Source of the DNA: Lachnospiraceae bacterium AB2028
GTDB taxonomy: Bacteria > Bacillota > Clostridia > Lachnospirales > Lachnospiraceae
Reading direction: 5' to 3'
Length of the DNA: 64,000 nt
Assembly (NCBI GenBank): GCA_000621425.1
Contig: JHYJ01000008.1
Location: 124,001-188,000, forward strand
Part shown: piece after piece, positions 25,587 through 35,102 of the stretch
Position numbering within the stretch: the first letter of the stretch is position 1
Layout: every line of letters starts with the position of its first letter
Notes under the pieces: model-generated
What the model was told of the DNA's origin: nothing
The model's database searches: none
The model's input: only the letters and a program-made list of their open reading frames with translations
Program-made: the position numbers and the translations under genes

Positions 25587-28500
25587 GGTTATCGCCCTCC
25601 CCGCCTTCAAAATTTACGTATATATGATGTTTCGCATTTCTTACACACATATCCGGTCTTATAGCTAAACTATCAAGATCCGTCTCGTGATCTCCGGTTT
25701 CATCAGTATAGGTAGCGGAAACCGTCATCTTTTTAAGTGATGCCATTCCTCTTACCGAATTTACCTTCATCATTATCTGTGAACGTTTCGGTATAACACC
25801 TATCCTCCAGCCGTCTCCCTTTCCACCGCTTACCGGATCAATATAATCCTCAAGCTCTTCGGCAATATGTTCCTGCAGTTCAAAACAGTCTTCAAGATCA
25901 TTCACATCAAGCCATGCGCTGACACTCAGGCTGACAAATATTGGCTCTGAAATATGGATATTGGATGCAGCAACCGTAAGCTCGCATTTTTCTAAAAGGT
26001 AATTCTTAAGCTTTGCAGAAAGCATATGGAAGGAAAACGCACCATCGTTATAATCCTTCATAAGAAGAAGTATAAGCACATCATCCTCTTTGGAAAGAAC
26101 ATCTGCCTTATCTATTCCTTCTGAATATCCTTTAACCAATCTCAAGTAATCTATCTTGCTTATAAGCCGTCTTCTTGAGCTGATAATGTCTGCGCCTCTG
26201 GCAAGCGCCTGTGGAATAGTTTCCATAGCAGATCCGCCATAGGACTTCACCGGATTGTCAACCAAATCTAAGAACATAGCGTTTCCGCTCTTTCCCGTAA
26301 TTGAATGTTCCGGAAGATTACCCCTGTCGCCGTCACTCCTGTATGTCTTTACTTTGAATGCAACATCATTGGTAACGGTAGGAATATCCTGATTCATTCC
26401 GTCACCGAATACCACCTCATTATTCAGGCGGTCAAGACAGTATATCCTACGTCTCTTATCAAACAGGAAATTCTCTGCCTCCTCCCATTTAACATAGAAG
26501 GCTGCTAAATTACCAAGCACATCATATTCTGCCCTTGCAATTTCGGGACTATGCTCTAATATATACTCTCTTTCTTCAGCTGTAATGGCACCGATCTCAT
26601 TTACCCAGAGATCAACTTTTAAAAGCTTATCCTTACCTAAAGCAAACCTCATCCCTGGAAGGGATTCATCCATATAGAAATCTTCTTCTATACCGGTGCT
26701 TATATTGGTAACAGTCATTCCGTTCATAAAAATACCGTTTACCACCGGTAGAAAACTCTTTCTGCTCTCAAGGACTCTGTGCTTTTGTGTAGCAACTATC
26801 CTTATCCAGTATCTTTCTCTGTCCTCAATTCTGCTCTTTATAAAATCCGAAGGCGGATCGAACATTATGATGCCGGATTTTGAAAAACCTTCTGTCAGAT
26901 CCAACACCCTTATTCTGCTGAAACCCCTTGTGGACCTATATTCAAAACGAAGTCCCAGAGTCTCATGGTACACACTGTCCTTGAGCATAAAAAGTATGCT
27001 TGCCGGACCTGCACCAATAGGCTTGTCAAAACCAAGATAAAGTGCATCATCCATATACTGTGAAGGTGCAAAAAGAGCTACACCTTCACTTGTTTTCTCC
27101 AGCTCCTGAACAGATTTTTTCTTTGTCCCCGATATGACTGAAACATTATTGCAGGGCATAAATCTGCCTTCGTAGCTATAAGATATCATCATATTCTTTA
27201 TACGGGGATAATGATGCACCGCCGGACGCATATAACAATTGTCCGCTCTCACACATCTCATACGTATCATACGACCTTCAGAGCTGCCGGCCTGTATTGC
27301 CTGCCACTCATCAGGGCAGATAAAGGACAAACTCATGTGTCCGGCCTCTCCACCTGCTAAATCGTAAGCGTAAAACCTGTCGCACTCAAGTTTCTTCCAT
27401 CCCATTCCGTTAAAATACTCAAGCACTATTTCGTTAACATATACATCTGCAAATTCCAGCCTGTTAACAAGCTTGGGCTTTCTTTTGATTATCTTCAGTT
27501 CACTGTCAATCTGCATCTGTGACACATCGATACGGTTTTCTTCATAGCTTATATCAGCCGAAATGGTAACCCTGGAACCGGCCTTTGCAAAATACGTATC
27601 AGATGCTATGTAACATTCCTTAGATGGAATAATTTCTTTATCAAAGGGCAGGAAATCATCCTTATCAAACTCAAAATCACTGTCACATACAGCATCAGGT
27701 ACAATTGGCTCGCCCTCTGAAGAAAAGCCTATTGACTTTGTAAACATTATCTCCTTTATAGGATCCGCTGCCTCGATAGCGATGACAGAATATTCCTCGC
27801 CATTGCTGCTGTACTTATCACACTCGCCCTTGAAACCGACATTGACAACTTCCGGATCACCAGTAGCCTCTACGCTGTCAGCAGGAACAAATGCACCATC
27901 ATCAAATCTGGATACGATAAACTCCCCATCCGTTATTCCTTGTACGATTCTTTCACCGCCTTCAAACTTAAGGCTCACCACACCATCAGTCTGGTCAAAA
28001 GCATTTTTATGCATGACAACAAAAGCATTCCTGCTTACACTGTCTTTTCCATCAAACATCTTAAAAGGTTTAAAGCCATTACCCTCTTCCTCGGAAGACC
28101 GATCATCGTCAACTGAAGGTTCCAATACTTCTTCCTCGGCATCTTCTCCGAACACGGCAGTCCCCATCTTTAAAAGTTCCGGCTTTTCAAATTTTCCAAG
28201 AACAGGGTATACATTTCCGTCCTCTTTATCCGTCAGGAATATATCCTTTACAGCAGCGGAAGTAACACATAAACTCCTGTCGGTTTCAAAAAGAACCGGC
28301 TCCGAATCGTCACCTTCGGTCACATCAGCAGAAAGAACAGTTCCCTTTGCCACAGGCACGCCCTCTCCATCTGCTGCCGCAGACTTCATGGTAACAACGC
28401 TCACTGCAGGTTTTACGCTCTTTAATGTAAGATCTAAAAGATTTATAAACTCCCCATGAAAACGGTCCATTGTTCCGTTCAAAAGCTTTATGTTCTCACA

Positions 28501-28656
28501 TACATTATCCGCATACACGTGCGCAATAACCGAACCTACATCAGGATTTGATACTGACTTATCAAGTATCCACTCCGGTGTATAGCTTACCCGCAGCTCA
28601 TCAATCCGATCAAGGATATCATTTTTTGTTCTTCCGTCTATTCTGGGATTATTCAT
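25579..28656 (-). CDS. CIS baseplate wedge protein, Afp11-like
   Basis: A 1025-residue protein, the largest of the cluster. The N-terminus, RIDGRTKNDILDRIDELRVS then YTPEW, matches Afp11-like baseplate proteins. The C-terminal third has the gpJ-like arrangement: a phage-type NNEVVFGDGMNQDIPT loop, a LRLVKGYSEGIDKADVL segment and a VSLSVSAWLDVND strand set. A large central beta-rich insertion fills residues 200-600. The start at 28656 is preferred because GGAGG lies six bases before it; a longer frame begins at 28713. The ATG overlaps the gp25 gene's end by 8 bases. It pairs with the Afp12-like protein to make the wedge. Confidence 0.87.
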   Translation of the reverse strand: MNNPRIDGRTKNDILDRIDELRVSYTPEWILDKSVSNPDVGSVIAHVYADNVCENIKLLNGTMDRFHGEFINLLDLTLKSVKPAVSVVTMKSAAADGEGVPVAKGTVLSADVTEGDDSEPVLFETDRSLCVTSAAVKDIFLTDKEDGNVYPVLGKFEKPELLKMGTAVFGEDAEEEVLEPSVDDDRSSEEEGNGFKPFKMFDGKDSVSRNAFVVMHKNAFDQTDGVVSLKFEGGERIVQGITDGEFIVSRFDDGAFVPADSVEATGDPEVVNVGFKGECDKYSSNGEEYSVIAIEAADPIKEIMFTKSIGFSSEGEPIVPDAVCDSDFEFDKDDFLPFDKEIIPSKECYIASDTYFAKAGSRVTISADISYEENRIDVSQMQIDSELKIIKRKPKLVNRLEFADVYVNEIVLEYFNGMGWKKLECDRFYAYDLAGGEAGHMSLSFICPDEWQAIQAGSSEGRMIRMRCVRADNCYMRPAVHHYPRIKNMMISYSYEGRFMPCNNVSVISGTKKKSVQELEKTSEGVALFAPSQYMDDALYLGFDKPIGAGPASILFMLKDSVYHETLGLRFEYRSTRGFSRIRVLDLTEGFSKSGIIMFDPPSDFIKSRIEDRERYWIRIVATQKHRVLESRKSFLPVVNGIFMNGMTVTNISTGIEEDFYMDESLPGMRFALGKDKLLKVDLWVNEIGAITAEEREYILEHSPEIARAEYDVLGNLAAFYVKWEEAENFLFDKRRRIYCLDRLNNEVVFGDGMNQDIPTVTNDVAFKVKTYRSDGDRGNLPEHSITGKSGNAMFLDLVDNPVKSYGGSAMETIPQALARGADIISSRRRLISKIDYLRLVKGYSEGIDKADVLSKEDDVLILLLMKDYNDGAFSFHMLSAKLKNYLLEKCELTVAASNIHISEPIFVSLSVSAWLDVNDLEDCFELQEHIAEELEDYIDPVSGGKGDGWRIGVIPKRSQIMMKVNSVRGMASLKKMTVSATYTDETGDHETDLDSLAIRPDMCVRNAKHHIYVNFEGGEGDNLA

Positions 28657-29119
28657 TATCATCCTCCGGCTCATATTCAATACCAAAGTCATCAGCCTCT
28701 TCAGGCACATCATTCCTATCCGTATTCAGGTAGAACGGGAATACAAGATTATCCTTGGTATTTGTTTCCGTAACGACATAATCGATACTTATTATCAAAC
28801 GCCCCTCTAACGACTGATATTCCGTCGAAATTTCCACATTGGATATGCGAGGTTCCTGACTCATGATCTGCCTTCTTAAGTCATCCTCCATAATGTTTAT
28901 GCTTGTCACATTAACATCCATAAAGACATAATTCATTATATTGCTGCCAAAATCCGGCCGTGCTATCCGCTCCATCTGCTGAGTCATAAGTATGATATAT
29001 ATGGACTCGCGGACACTATCCTCATATGAAGAAAGCCTGAAACGTCCTGTTGTAGGATCTATGCTAACAGGATATGCTGTTCCGGTTCCAAGAAAACTCT
29101 TGTCTTTTTTTTCTATCAT
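28649..29119 (-). CDS. CIS baseplate protein, gp25-like (Afp9)
   Basis: A 156-residue protein of the gp25 family, which nucleates sheath assembly at the baseplate. The family pattern is clear: a glycine-rich start (FLGTGTAYPVSID), SVRESIYIILMTQQMERIARPDFGS (core helix and LxTxxGE-like RP-GS turn), and then MSQEPRISNVEIS with the diagnostic EPR triplet. The acidic tail after residue 140 is longer than in T4 gp25. It lies between the spike protein gene and the wedge gene, as in other CIS loci. Confidence 0.9.
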   Translation of the reverse strand: MIEKKDKSFLGTGTAYPVSIDPTTGRFRLSSYEDSVRESIYIILMTQQMERIARPDFGSNIMNYVFMDVNVTSINIMEDDLRRQIMSQEPRISNVEISTEYQSLEGRLIISIDYVVTETNTKDNLVFPFYLNTDRNDVPEEADDFGIEYEPEDDNE

Positions 29120-29142
29120 TTTTATAAACCTCTTTACACTGC

Positions 29143-29982
29143 TTACTTATTCTTTATCATGGAGCCTGTGACTGTGGTGGAAGATGCACCATCACCCACT
29201 GTAGTGCTTGCAGAACCTGATCCTTTAAAGGTTCTTCCCGATGCAGAGAATTCTCCACTGGTCTTAAGCTCTACCTTCGCACCGGTTCCTGACGAATCAA
29301 CTATGAACTTGGTACATTTAAGATTAACCGTACCGCTGCTGTCGTTCATGGTAAGCTCTATGCTGTTTCCTACCTTTATGGTAAGTTTCTTCTCTGTCTG
29401 AATTGCTATATTTCCGTTATCGTCCGCTGTCTTTATTACAATTGAATTCTTTTTGTCCTTATCCGCAATGGTAATCAATCCCTTATCATTATCAAGCTCA
29501 ACAATATGGGCCTTTGCGGCTGTCTCTATTTTGATCTTGTCCTTAGTACCGTCTTCAGTCTCATTGTCATCCGTAAAGGTGATGGTAGATCCGTGCTTTG
29601 TGGTAATTGCCTTGGTTTTGTTGTTCTCATCAACAACATCCTTTAAAAACTGGTCCTTATCGTACTTGGGAACACATCCTATTATGTAGGGCCGCTCGAT
29701 ATTTCCCTGTTCAAAGGCAAGGAGTACCTGATCTCCCACTTCAGGAAGGAAATAATGTCCCCACTTATTACCGGATGACGGCTGTGCCACTCTTACCCAC
29801 ATAAGCATCTGATCCTGCTCCTGGTCTTTGGTAGTCACATTGACACAAACCCTGCCCGGCATCTTTGCATCATACTTATTCTGCACGGTGCCCAAAAGCA
29901 CGCCGTATATACGGTTATCGCCGGTCTCTGTCTTCTGGGTCTCAGCCGCAGATATATCGCTTATGATGTCAAATAATTCCAT
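29143..29982 (-). CDS. CIS spike protein, gpV/gp5 OB-fold and beta-helix (VgrG C-terminal half)
   Basis: A 279-residue protein. An OB-fold (about residues 22-105) shows the phage gpV/VgrG pattern with VLLGTVQNKYDAKMPGRVCV, then MLMWVRVAQPSSGN and FLPEVGDQVLLAFEQGNIERPYIIG. After a linker, residues 120-279 are a run of short beta strands rich in Thr, Lys, Asp and Gly, with repeats such as TAAKAHIVELDNDKGLITIADK, which would form the trimeric spike. It is half of a split VgrG; the other half is the gpD-like gene upstream, 76 bases away. The tip is probably supplied by the DUF4280 protein. Confidence 0.9.
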   Translation of the reverse strand: MELFDIISDISAAETQKTETGDNRIYGVLLGTVQNKYDAKMPGRVCVNVTTKDQEQDQMLMWVRVAQPSSGNKWGHYFLPEVGDQVLLAFEQGNIERPYIIGCVPKYDKDQFLKDVVDENNKTKAITTKHGSTITFTDDNETEDGTKDKIKIETAAKAHIVELDNDKGLITIADKDKKNSIVIKTADDNGNIAIQTEKKLTIKVGNSIELTMNDSSGTVNLKCTKFIVDSSGTGAKVELKTSGEFSASGRTFKGSGSASTTVGDGASSTTVTGSMIKNK

Positions 29983-30058
29983 GCTCTTTCCTCTGACAAT
30001 TCCTAAATTATGTTGTATTACCGCCGGCGGAATCCTGCACGGCGCCTACTACTTTAAG

Positions 30059-31180
30059 TCACTTTATTGTTGCAGTTCTGCCTTCCAGCACTGTCCTGAA
30101 CTTTCCTGTTTCACCCATCTGGGTATGCCTTACCCTGGTCAGATAAAACTGGTTGGACACCGTTGTTCCTAACTCTGAAAGTTCTATAAAGCAGCCCGGT
30201 ATAATTTCCGGAAGACCGACCATTTCAGCCTTTAATGAACCAAATCTATATGCTACCCTTTCCGCAAGATATTCGGACCTATACTGTGCAACAGTTTTGT
30301 CTTCAGCCGTAGGATCTATATAAACCTTCTTCTGACTGCCGATTATCTTCCTAGCCTTTGACTTCTGGGATATCTTGTTGTTCATCGTAGACGTCGAAGA
30401 AAACTGCTTAGCCTCTCCGGGGTTCTCATTCCTTACTTCTACCGAACCCACCAGACCGCTTATGTCATATGTCACATCAAAGCTCTGCAATAAAGTCTCC
30501 GGAGTAATTTTGATAAGAGGATTCTTATTCTCCTTGGCCTTCCGGAAATAAACCGTACCGCCTATGGTATAAAACTCATAATTAAATTTCTTAGCAGCCT
30601 TAACCACAAATTCATAATCGCTTTCACAATTCATCTCCAATGTATAGGCTGATGGATTCTCATCCGTATTCTCGGGAGTTTCGGTAATCTTTGCTGCGCC
30701 GTTAAGATAACTTTCATAGAAAGGCTGCTCAAGTATCTTCTTAACAGCTAACGAATACTTCATATCTCCCGTAAACTGCTTGAAAGAGCAGTTAGCCATC
30801 ATAGCCCCCTTGACATCCATTGCAGTGACAGTGATACACGGGGCATCCATCTTATGGTAGTTAAAATTTACCCTGGTTATGATTCCATAAAATACTTCCC
30901 TTGCAGATTTGCCGTATCCCATGAATATCTGTACAACTGCGCCCAAAGTTATGTATTTCTGCACATCCTCGGTAATGAATCCCGTAAGATCCCTGTCAAA
31001 GGTATTGTATAGAGAAAAGGATGCAACAGATGCTTCAAATCCGCTGGTCAGTTCTACCTGTATATCAGATATTGCAAAGCCAAGCTTATCATCCGCTATA
31101 CTTTTGCCGTCCACCCTGATGACTGACACCGGAGTACTAAAATTTCCATATGTCTTTTTTAATGAATCAAAATCCAACAT
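30059..31180 (-). CDS. CIS hub protein, gpD/gp27-like (VgrG N-terminal half)
   Basis: A 373-residue protein of the phage late-control gpD/gp27 family, which makes the trimeric hub on which the tube sits. Typical features are the beta-barrel start with SVIRVDGKSI, then VQIFMGYGKSAREVFYGIIT, CITVTAMDVKGAMM, the cysteine stretch MNCESDYEFVVKAAKKFNYEFY and the final PGCFIELSEL with YLTRVRH. Afp8-type proteins have hub and spike in one chain; here they are two chains. It follows the second Afp7-like gene by 11 bases. Confidence 0.9.
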   Translation of the reverse strand: MLDFDSLKKTYGNFSTPVSVIRVDGKSIADDKLGFAISDIQVELTSGFEASVASFSLYNTFDRDLTGFITEDVQKYITLGAVVQIFMGYGKSAREVFYGIITRVNFNYHKMDAPCITVTAMDVKGAMMANCSFKQFTGDMKYSLAVKKILEQPFYESYLNGAAKITETPENTDENPSAYTLEMNCESDYEFVVKAAKKFNYEFYTIGGTVYFRKAKENKNPLIKITPETLLQSFDVTYDISGLVGSVEVRNENPGEAKQFSSTSTMNNKISQKSKARKIIGSQKKVYIDPTAEDKTVAQYRSEYLAERVAYRFGSLKAEMVGLPEIIPGCFIELSELGTTVSNQFYLTRVRHTQMGETGKFRTVLEGRTATIK

Positions 31181-31191
31181 AACTTTAATCC

Positions 31192-32043
31192 TTACATATT
31201 GAATAATGTTTCGCCAAATTGCTTTACCGCGCTCGATCCAGCGTTGGAATCCTCAAATAACACAGCGTATGCCTTTTCCCATCGGCCCATACTGGTCGGA
31301 TCAACCTCTTCATCCAAGAGTACCAATTCTAAGTCCACGTTAGACCTGAGGGGCTCACCGTCTGATGTGAACATCGTATACTCCGCCGACACATTGCTCA
31401 CTACTCCTCTATAAAGCATATGCCCCCAGGCAAACTCAATTGTATTTGTTTCATCACGTCTGCAGATTGCAAGAAAAGCTTCAGTCCTTTCCTTTACCTT
31501 ATGTGCACCGGTCTTTGCGCGTATCGTTGCTTTTGCAGTTATTTCAAATGCATCCATCGCTGTAACCGCTGCAATCTGTCCGGCACTCACGCCAAAACTT
31601 CCGCTTGTAAGCGCTGATCCTGCTGTTGCTGCTACTAAAGCCTGCGCCTTTGAAATCATACCATAGTCCATATCTGCCCAAGTAACCTCATCAAATATAA
31701 GACGCACCCTCATAGTTATACGCGGATCTACTTTCTCATACGAAACCGCCGTTGACTGTTCTTCGCCTTCCTTTGCAACAGGATTAAAAGCTGTCTTATT
31801 TACCAGGTCACCGCCCATTCCGCTAAACTTCAGGGTCGTGGGGTTGAACTGGACAGTAAAAGCCAACCGCTTGACATTACTTCCATTTCCGATCATGTTT
31901 CCTATAGATCCGGAAGCCCCACCGGTCCCACTGGTCGCCGGCTCCTCACTAACTGCCTGTTTATCATGGGCGCCATATAATACAATTATCTGAGCCTTCT
32001 GTATTAGTCCTAAATTAGCCCTTGTCTGATCTGCAAAATCCAT
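31192..32043 (-). CDS. CIS adaptor protein, Afp7-like CIS-tube family (second copy)
   Basis: A 283-residue protein of the CIS-tube/Afp7 group that joins the tube to the hub. The family pattern is VQFNPTTLKFSGMG near the start and the gp53-like RGVVSNVSAEYTMFTSDGEPLRSNV near the C-terminus, with a helical insertion (about 130-180) between. LysM domain is absent. It is a paralogue of the gene directly upstream, to which it is joined by an 11-base gap. Having two adaptor copies in one cluster may make a two-layer collar. Confidence 0.87.
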   Translation of the reverse strand: MDFADQTRANLGLIQKAQIIVLYGAHDKQAVSEEPATSGTGGASGSIGNMIGNGSNVKRLAFTVQFNPTTLKFSGMGGDLVNKTAFNPVAKEGEEQSTAVSYEKVDPRITMRVRLIFDEVTWADMDYGMISKAQALVAATAGSALTSGSFGVSAGQIAAVTAMDAFEITAKATIRAKTGAHKVKERTEAFLAICRRDETNTIEFAWGHMLYRGVVSNVSAEYTMFTSDGEPLRSNVDLELVLLDEEVDPTSMGRWEKAYAVLFEDSNAGSSAVKQFGETLFNM

Positions 32044-32054
32044 ATAATTCCTCT

Positions 32055-32957
32055 TTAAAGATTTAGGTTTATAAGCTTGTTATTTGTATTTTCCGTAAAC
32101 TTGCTTGCAAGCCCGGTATCTTTATCTTCTTTAAACACTTTATTAAAAGCTTTGTCCCATACCTCATCGGATCCCGGGATAGAGGTACGCTGCCTGATCC
32201 TGATGTTAACAACAGCCCTTACCGGTTCCCCTGCCGGATTAAACATGGTATATGAACCGCTTACATTAACTAACTGCCCCCTAAAACACATACCCGACCA
32301 GTAAAACATAACCTGACTTGAAAAAGGACTGACTAAGAGCGCCATAAGTCCGTCAAGATATTTCTGGACTGAATGATACTTATCACCGCTCCCCAGCACT
32401 TGGCTTTTGGTCATTTCATTTACTGCCTTCTGCGCTATTCCATTTATTAGATTGTCCGTATAGGTTTGTTCCGTGAACGCATCATTGATCAACATATCTT
32501 CAAATACTAATTCACAGTTCATCACCACATTCGTGGACACCTTATTCTGTCTTATGTTTGTGGTAGCACCCGCACCCATTCCGGAGCCCTCAGCCTCTAC
32601 CTGTTTACCACTGGCAGCACTGAAAGACAGGCTCTTGGGATTATACTGAACCTCCAGTATGGAAAAATGATCCCTTTTAGCCATCATGGCCGCCCGCCTG
32701 GAATTTGAATTTGCCGAAGCCAGCTCAGCCCTTGAAGGATCAATACCACTCAATCTACTGGCATAACTCGGATCCGTTACTTTCACTCCTGTAAGTTCTT
32801 CACCGACACCGTCATTTAATTCCTTTTCGAGCTCCCATAACTCATCAGCCGCTGTCTTTGTAGCAGATTCCCTGGCCTCGTCACTTTTATTAACGATATC
32901 CCTATACTGATCTCTGAAATATGAAAATTTTGGAACACACAACAATGCTCTTTCCAT
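32055..32957 (-). CDS. CIS adaptor protein, Afp7-like CIS-tube family (first copy)
   Basis: A 300-residue protein of the CIS-tube/Afp7 family. After a helical N-terminal 90 residues it shows the ILEVQYNPKSLSFSAASGK start of the domain and the matching RGQLVNVSGSYTMFNPAGEP end (about residue 235), in which the last part equals the second copy's EYTMF..GEP motif. There is no LysM domain. Its N-terminal extension has no counterpart in the shorter copy. It lies between the coiled-coil candidate tape measure and the second copy. Confidence 0.87.
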   Translation of the reverse strand: MERALLCVPKFSYFRDQYRDIVNKSDEARESATKTAADELWELEKELNDGVGEELTGVKVTDPSYASRLSGIDPSRAELASANSNSRRAAMMAKRDHFSILEVQYNPKSLSFSAASGKQVEAEGSGMGAGATTNIRQNKVSTNVVMNCELVFEDMLINDAFTEQTYTDNLINGIAQKAVNEMTKSQVLGSGDKYHSVQKYLDGLMALLVSPFSSQVMFYWSGMCFRGQLVNVSGSYTMFNPAGEPVRAVVNIRIRQRTSIPGSDEVWDKAFNKVFKEDKDTGLASKFTENTNNKLINLNL

Positions 32958-32969
32958 AACTCTTATCCC

Positions 32970-35087
32970 TTATAACCCACGCCTGCTCTTTTCTAACTGC
33001 ATCCGATTTTCCAGTTTCGATACCACTGTCTCCGAAATGGTATTCATCTGCTGCCTTACACTCTGCTCTATCATACGTTTCAGTTCCACATCGCTTCTAA
33101 CCGTCTCACTGATCATATTGGCATTCTCGATCTGCCTTACCGATGTGGTATCCATACGGTTCTCAATTGTCTGCTCCTTAACCACCGTGTTATTTTCAAC
33201 AGACCTCTTTAACTGACCTATGGTCTCTATTATCTCTTCTTCATCTATTGTCTCATTAATACGGTGTACCATTGCAGGATTTGATCTGAAAATATTTTCA
33301 TCAGCCCTGCGAACAGGAATATCAGCGTTTCTTCCGGTGATACGGCCAAGTTCTTTCTCTGTCTGTTCAATGTTCACCTCGCTCACATGCTGCTCTGTAT
33401 ATTCCATTGGTACTGATGCTTTAGGCTGCTCAGGAATACGAGTCTCCTGCATAAGCTTGGCTATTGCATTTCTTGTCTCATCCTCTGCACGCTTTGTGGT
33501 ATCCCTGCCCTGTACATACTGCTCAATAACCTGCTTGATCTCGGGATAATCATCGCTGCCTGACTGAAGAGCCTCCATTATCGCCTGCTGCCTGATATCC
33601 TTTTTGACTTCAGGCTTAACTTCCGAAGGCGCCGGCTTGTAATTTCTGTCCAGAAGCGCTTTTACCGATTCCCTTCTTGTTGCCGTAGGACCATCAATTC
33701 TATCCCGCTCCTTTACGCTCTCCTGCTTCATGAGATTGTTCATTATCTCAACATATTTATCCTGCCTGAGAACATTCTGCTCGTTTATCTTAGTAAGCTG
33801 CTGCTGTAAAAGATTAATATCCTCTTCAGGTGAGATACGCTCCTTTACAACTCTTGGAACAGGTTCAGCCGTATTAGTTATATTTACAGTCGTGTTTTCC
33901 GCCTGTAAACGTTTTTCCCTTATCTCACTCCTGTTAAGCTGTGAAATCTTCTCCTCCGTCTCACGCTCGGTAAAGCTCTTAAGTTCACGCTCAACACGGT
34001 CTATTTCCGTAACTACAGGCTCTTCCGTTTCTTCAGGAATCACATTTTCCAGCTGAACGATCTCTATATTGCGGGCACCTTCATTTACGGTATTTACCCT
34101 TGTAGTAATATAATTATTAGCCGTCCTTGCTGCATCCGCTTTTATAAGTATGCGGTTAACGGTATCCCCTGCAGTCTGATATAAAGCATTCGAAATATCA
34201 AGGTACTGTGTGTTGCGGCTCTCAACCTTGTCAAACTGGCTGATATATAGATTCCTTATAGTATCCAGCAATACAGATGATGTGATCTGGTTCTTAACAT
34301 CAGGAGCTTTCCCTTCTTCACCTGCTTCAAAGATCTCATCCTCGTAGAGATTTTCATTTTTATAAATGAGCTGTGAAGGGTTTCCCGATGCATTCTCACG
34401 AAGCATATTCAGCATTATCTGTGATGCAGTATAATCCTGTGCTGCAAGGGTAATCTCATTATTCTCTACCTGCGCCGGATATATACTCTTCCTAAAATTA
34501 TTTATTATCCGGTAAACAGCCCCTGTCTTTAACCTGTTAAAAATATTCTGATAAAGTTCTTCATGATATTCATCAGAGTAGGATATGTTCTCCGGTGTTT
34601 CGACATCTTCAGTATGTATGTTTTCCTCATACTGCTCAAGGACCATGCGGAAGTTTTCCGCCTGTGAAAGATAATATCCTATCTTTTCCTGAGTTTCGTA
34701 TATATCATTCTTAGTGTTGCGCACCTCAGACATGAATGTCTTCACATCCGTTACGCCCATGCGCATAAGCACATCAGTTATATATACACGATCCTTGTAT
34801 GTAAGCTCAACATTGCCGTTGTAGAGCACCGTATTCAGGAAATGGTTTATTATCTCAGTCTTTTGGGCAAAGGTTCCTGTATTGCTTATATTGTTGAATA
34901 TACTGGTACTGTCACCCTCAGCAAAGATTATCTCGGGAGGTGTATTCAGCACATGAAGCAGATCCTCCCCCGAAACCTTACTGCTCATAAGCTTATACGG
35001 TACTTGGAGACGCTCTGCGAAACTTTCATTATCGCTGATCATCTGCCGGCTGCAATTCAGTTCGATTGGTGCCTTTATCGTTAGCAT
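32970..35087 (-). CDS. Coiled-coil CIS protein, candidate tape measure
   Basis: A 705-residue soluble protein, almost entirely helical and rich in Glu, Gln, Asn, Arg and Lys, with coiled-coil-like stretches such as LLQQQLTKINEQNVLRQDKY and the final ISETVVSKLENRMQLEKSRR. No membrane segment or enzyme motif is visible. It sits between the second tube-like gene and the Afp7-like genes. In phages and CIS a tape measure of long helical build sets tube length, and no other candidate of that kind exists in the cluster; so this is the best, but unproven, candidate. It could instead be a scaffold or chaperone. Confidence 0.5.
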   Translation of the reverse strand: MLTIKAPIELNCSRQMISDNESFAERLQVPYKLMSSKVSGEDLLHVLNTPPEIIFAEGDSTSIFNNISNTGTFAQKTEIINHFLNTVLYNGNVELTYKDRVYITDVLMRMGVTDVKTFMSEVRNTKNDIYETQEKIGYYLSQAENFRMVLEQYEENIHTEDVETPENISYSDEYHEELYQNIFNRLKTGAVYRIINNFRKSIYPAQVENNEITLAAQDYTASQIMLNMLRENASGNPSQLIYKNENLYEDEIFEAGEEGKAPDVKNQITSSVLLDTIRNLYISQFDKVESRNTQYLDISNALYQTAGDTVNRILIKADAARTANNYITTRVNTVNEGARNIEIVQLENVIPEETEEPVVTEIDRVERELKSFTERETEEKISQLNRSEIREKRLQAENTTVNITNTAEPVPRVVKERISPEEDINLLQQQLTKINEQNVLRQDKYVEIMNNLMKQESVKERDRIDGPTATRRESVKALLDRNYKPAPSEVKPEVKKDIRQQAIMEALQSGSDDYPEIKQVIEQYVQGRDTTKRAEDETRNAIAKLMQETRIPEQPKASVPMEYTEQHVSEVNIEQTEKELGRITGRNADIPVRRADENIFRSNPAMVHRINETIDEEEIIETIGQLKRSVENNTVVKEQTIENRMDTTSVRQIENANMISETVRSDVELKRMIEQSVRQQMNTISETVVSKLENRMQLEKSRRGL

Positions 35088-35102
35088 TTAAGTCTGTTCC
35101 TC

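Noticed and set aside
27782-28459. Plus-strand 225-residue serine-rich frame within the Afp11-like gene
   Set aside because: Low-complexity mirror of the minus-strand coding sequence, without start signals.
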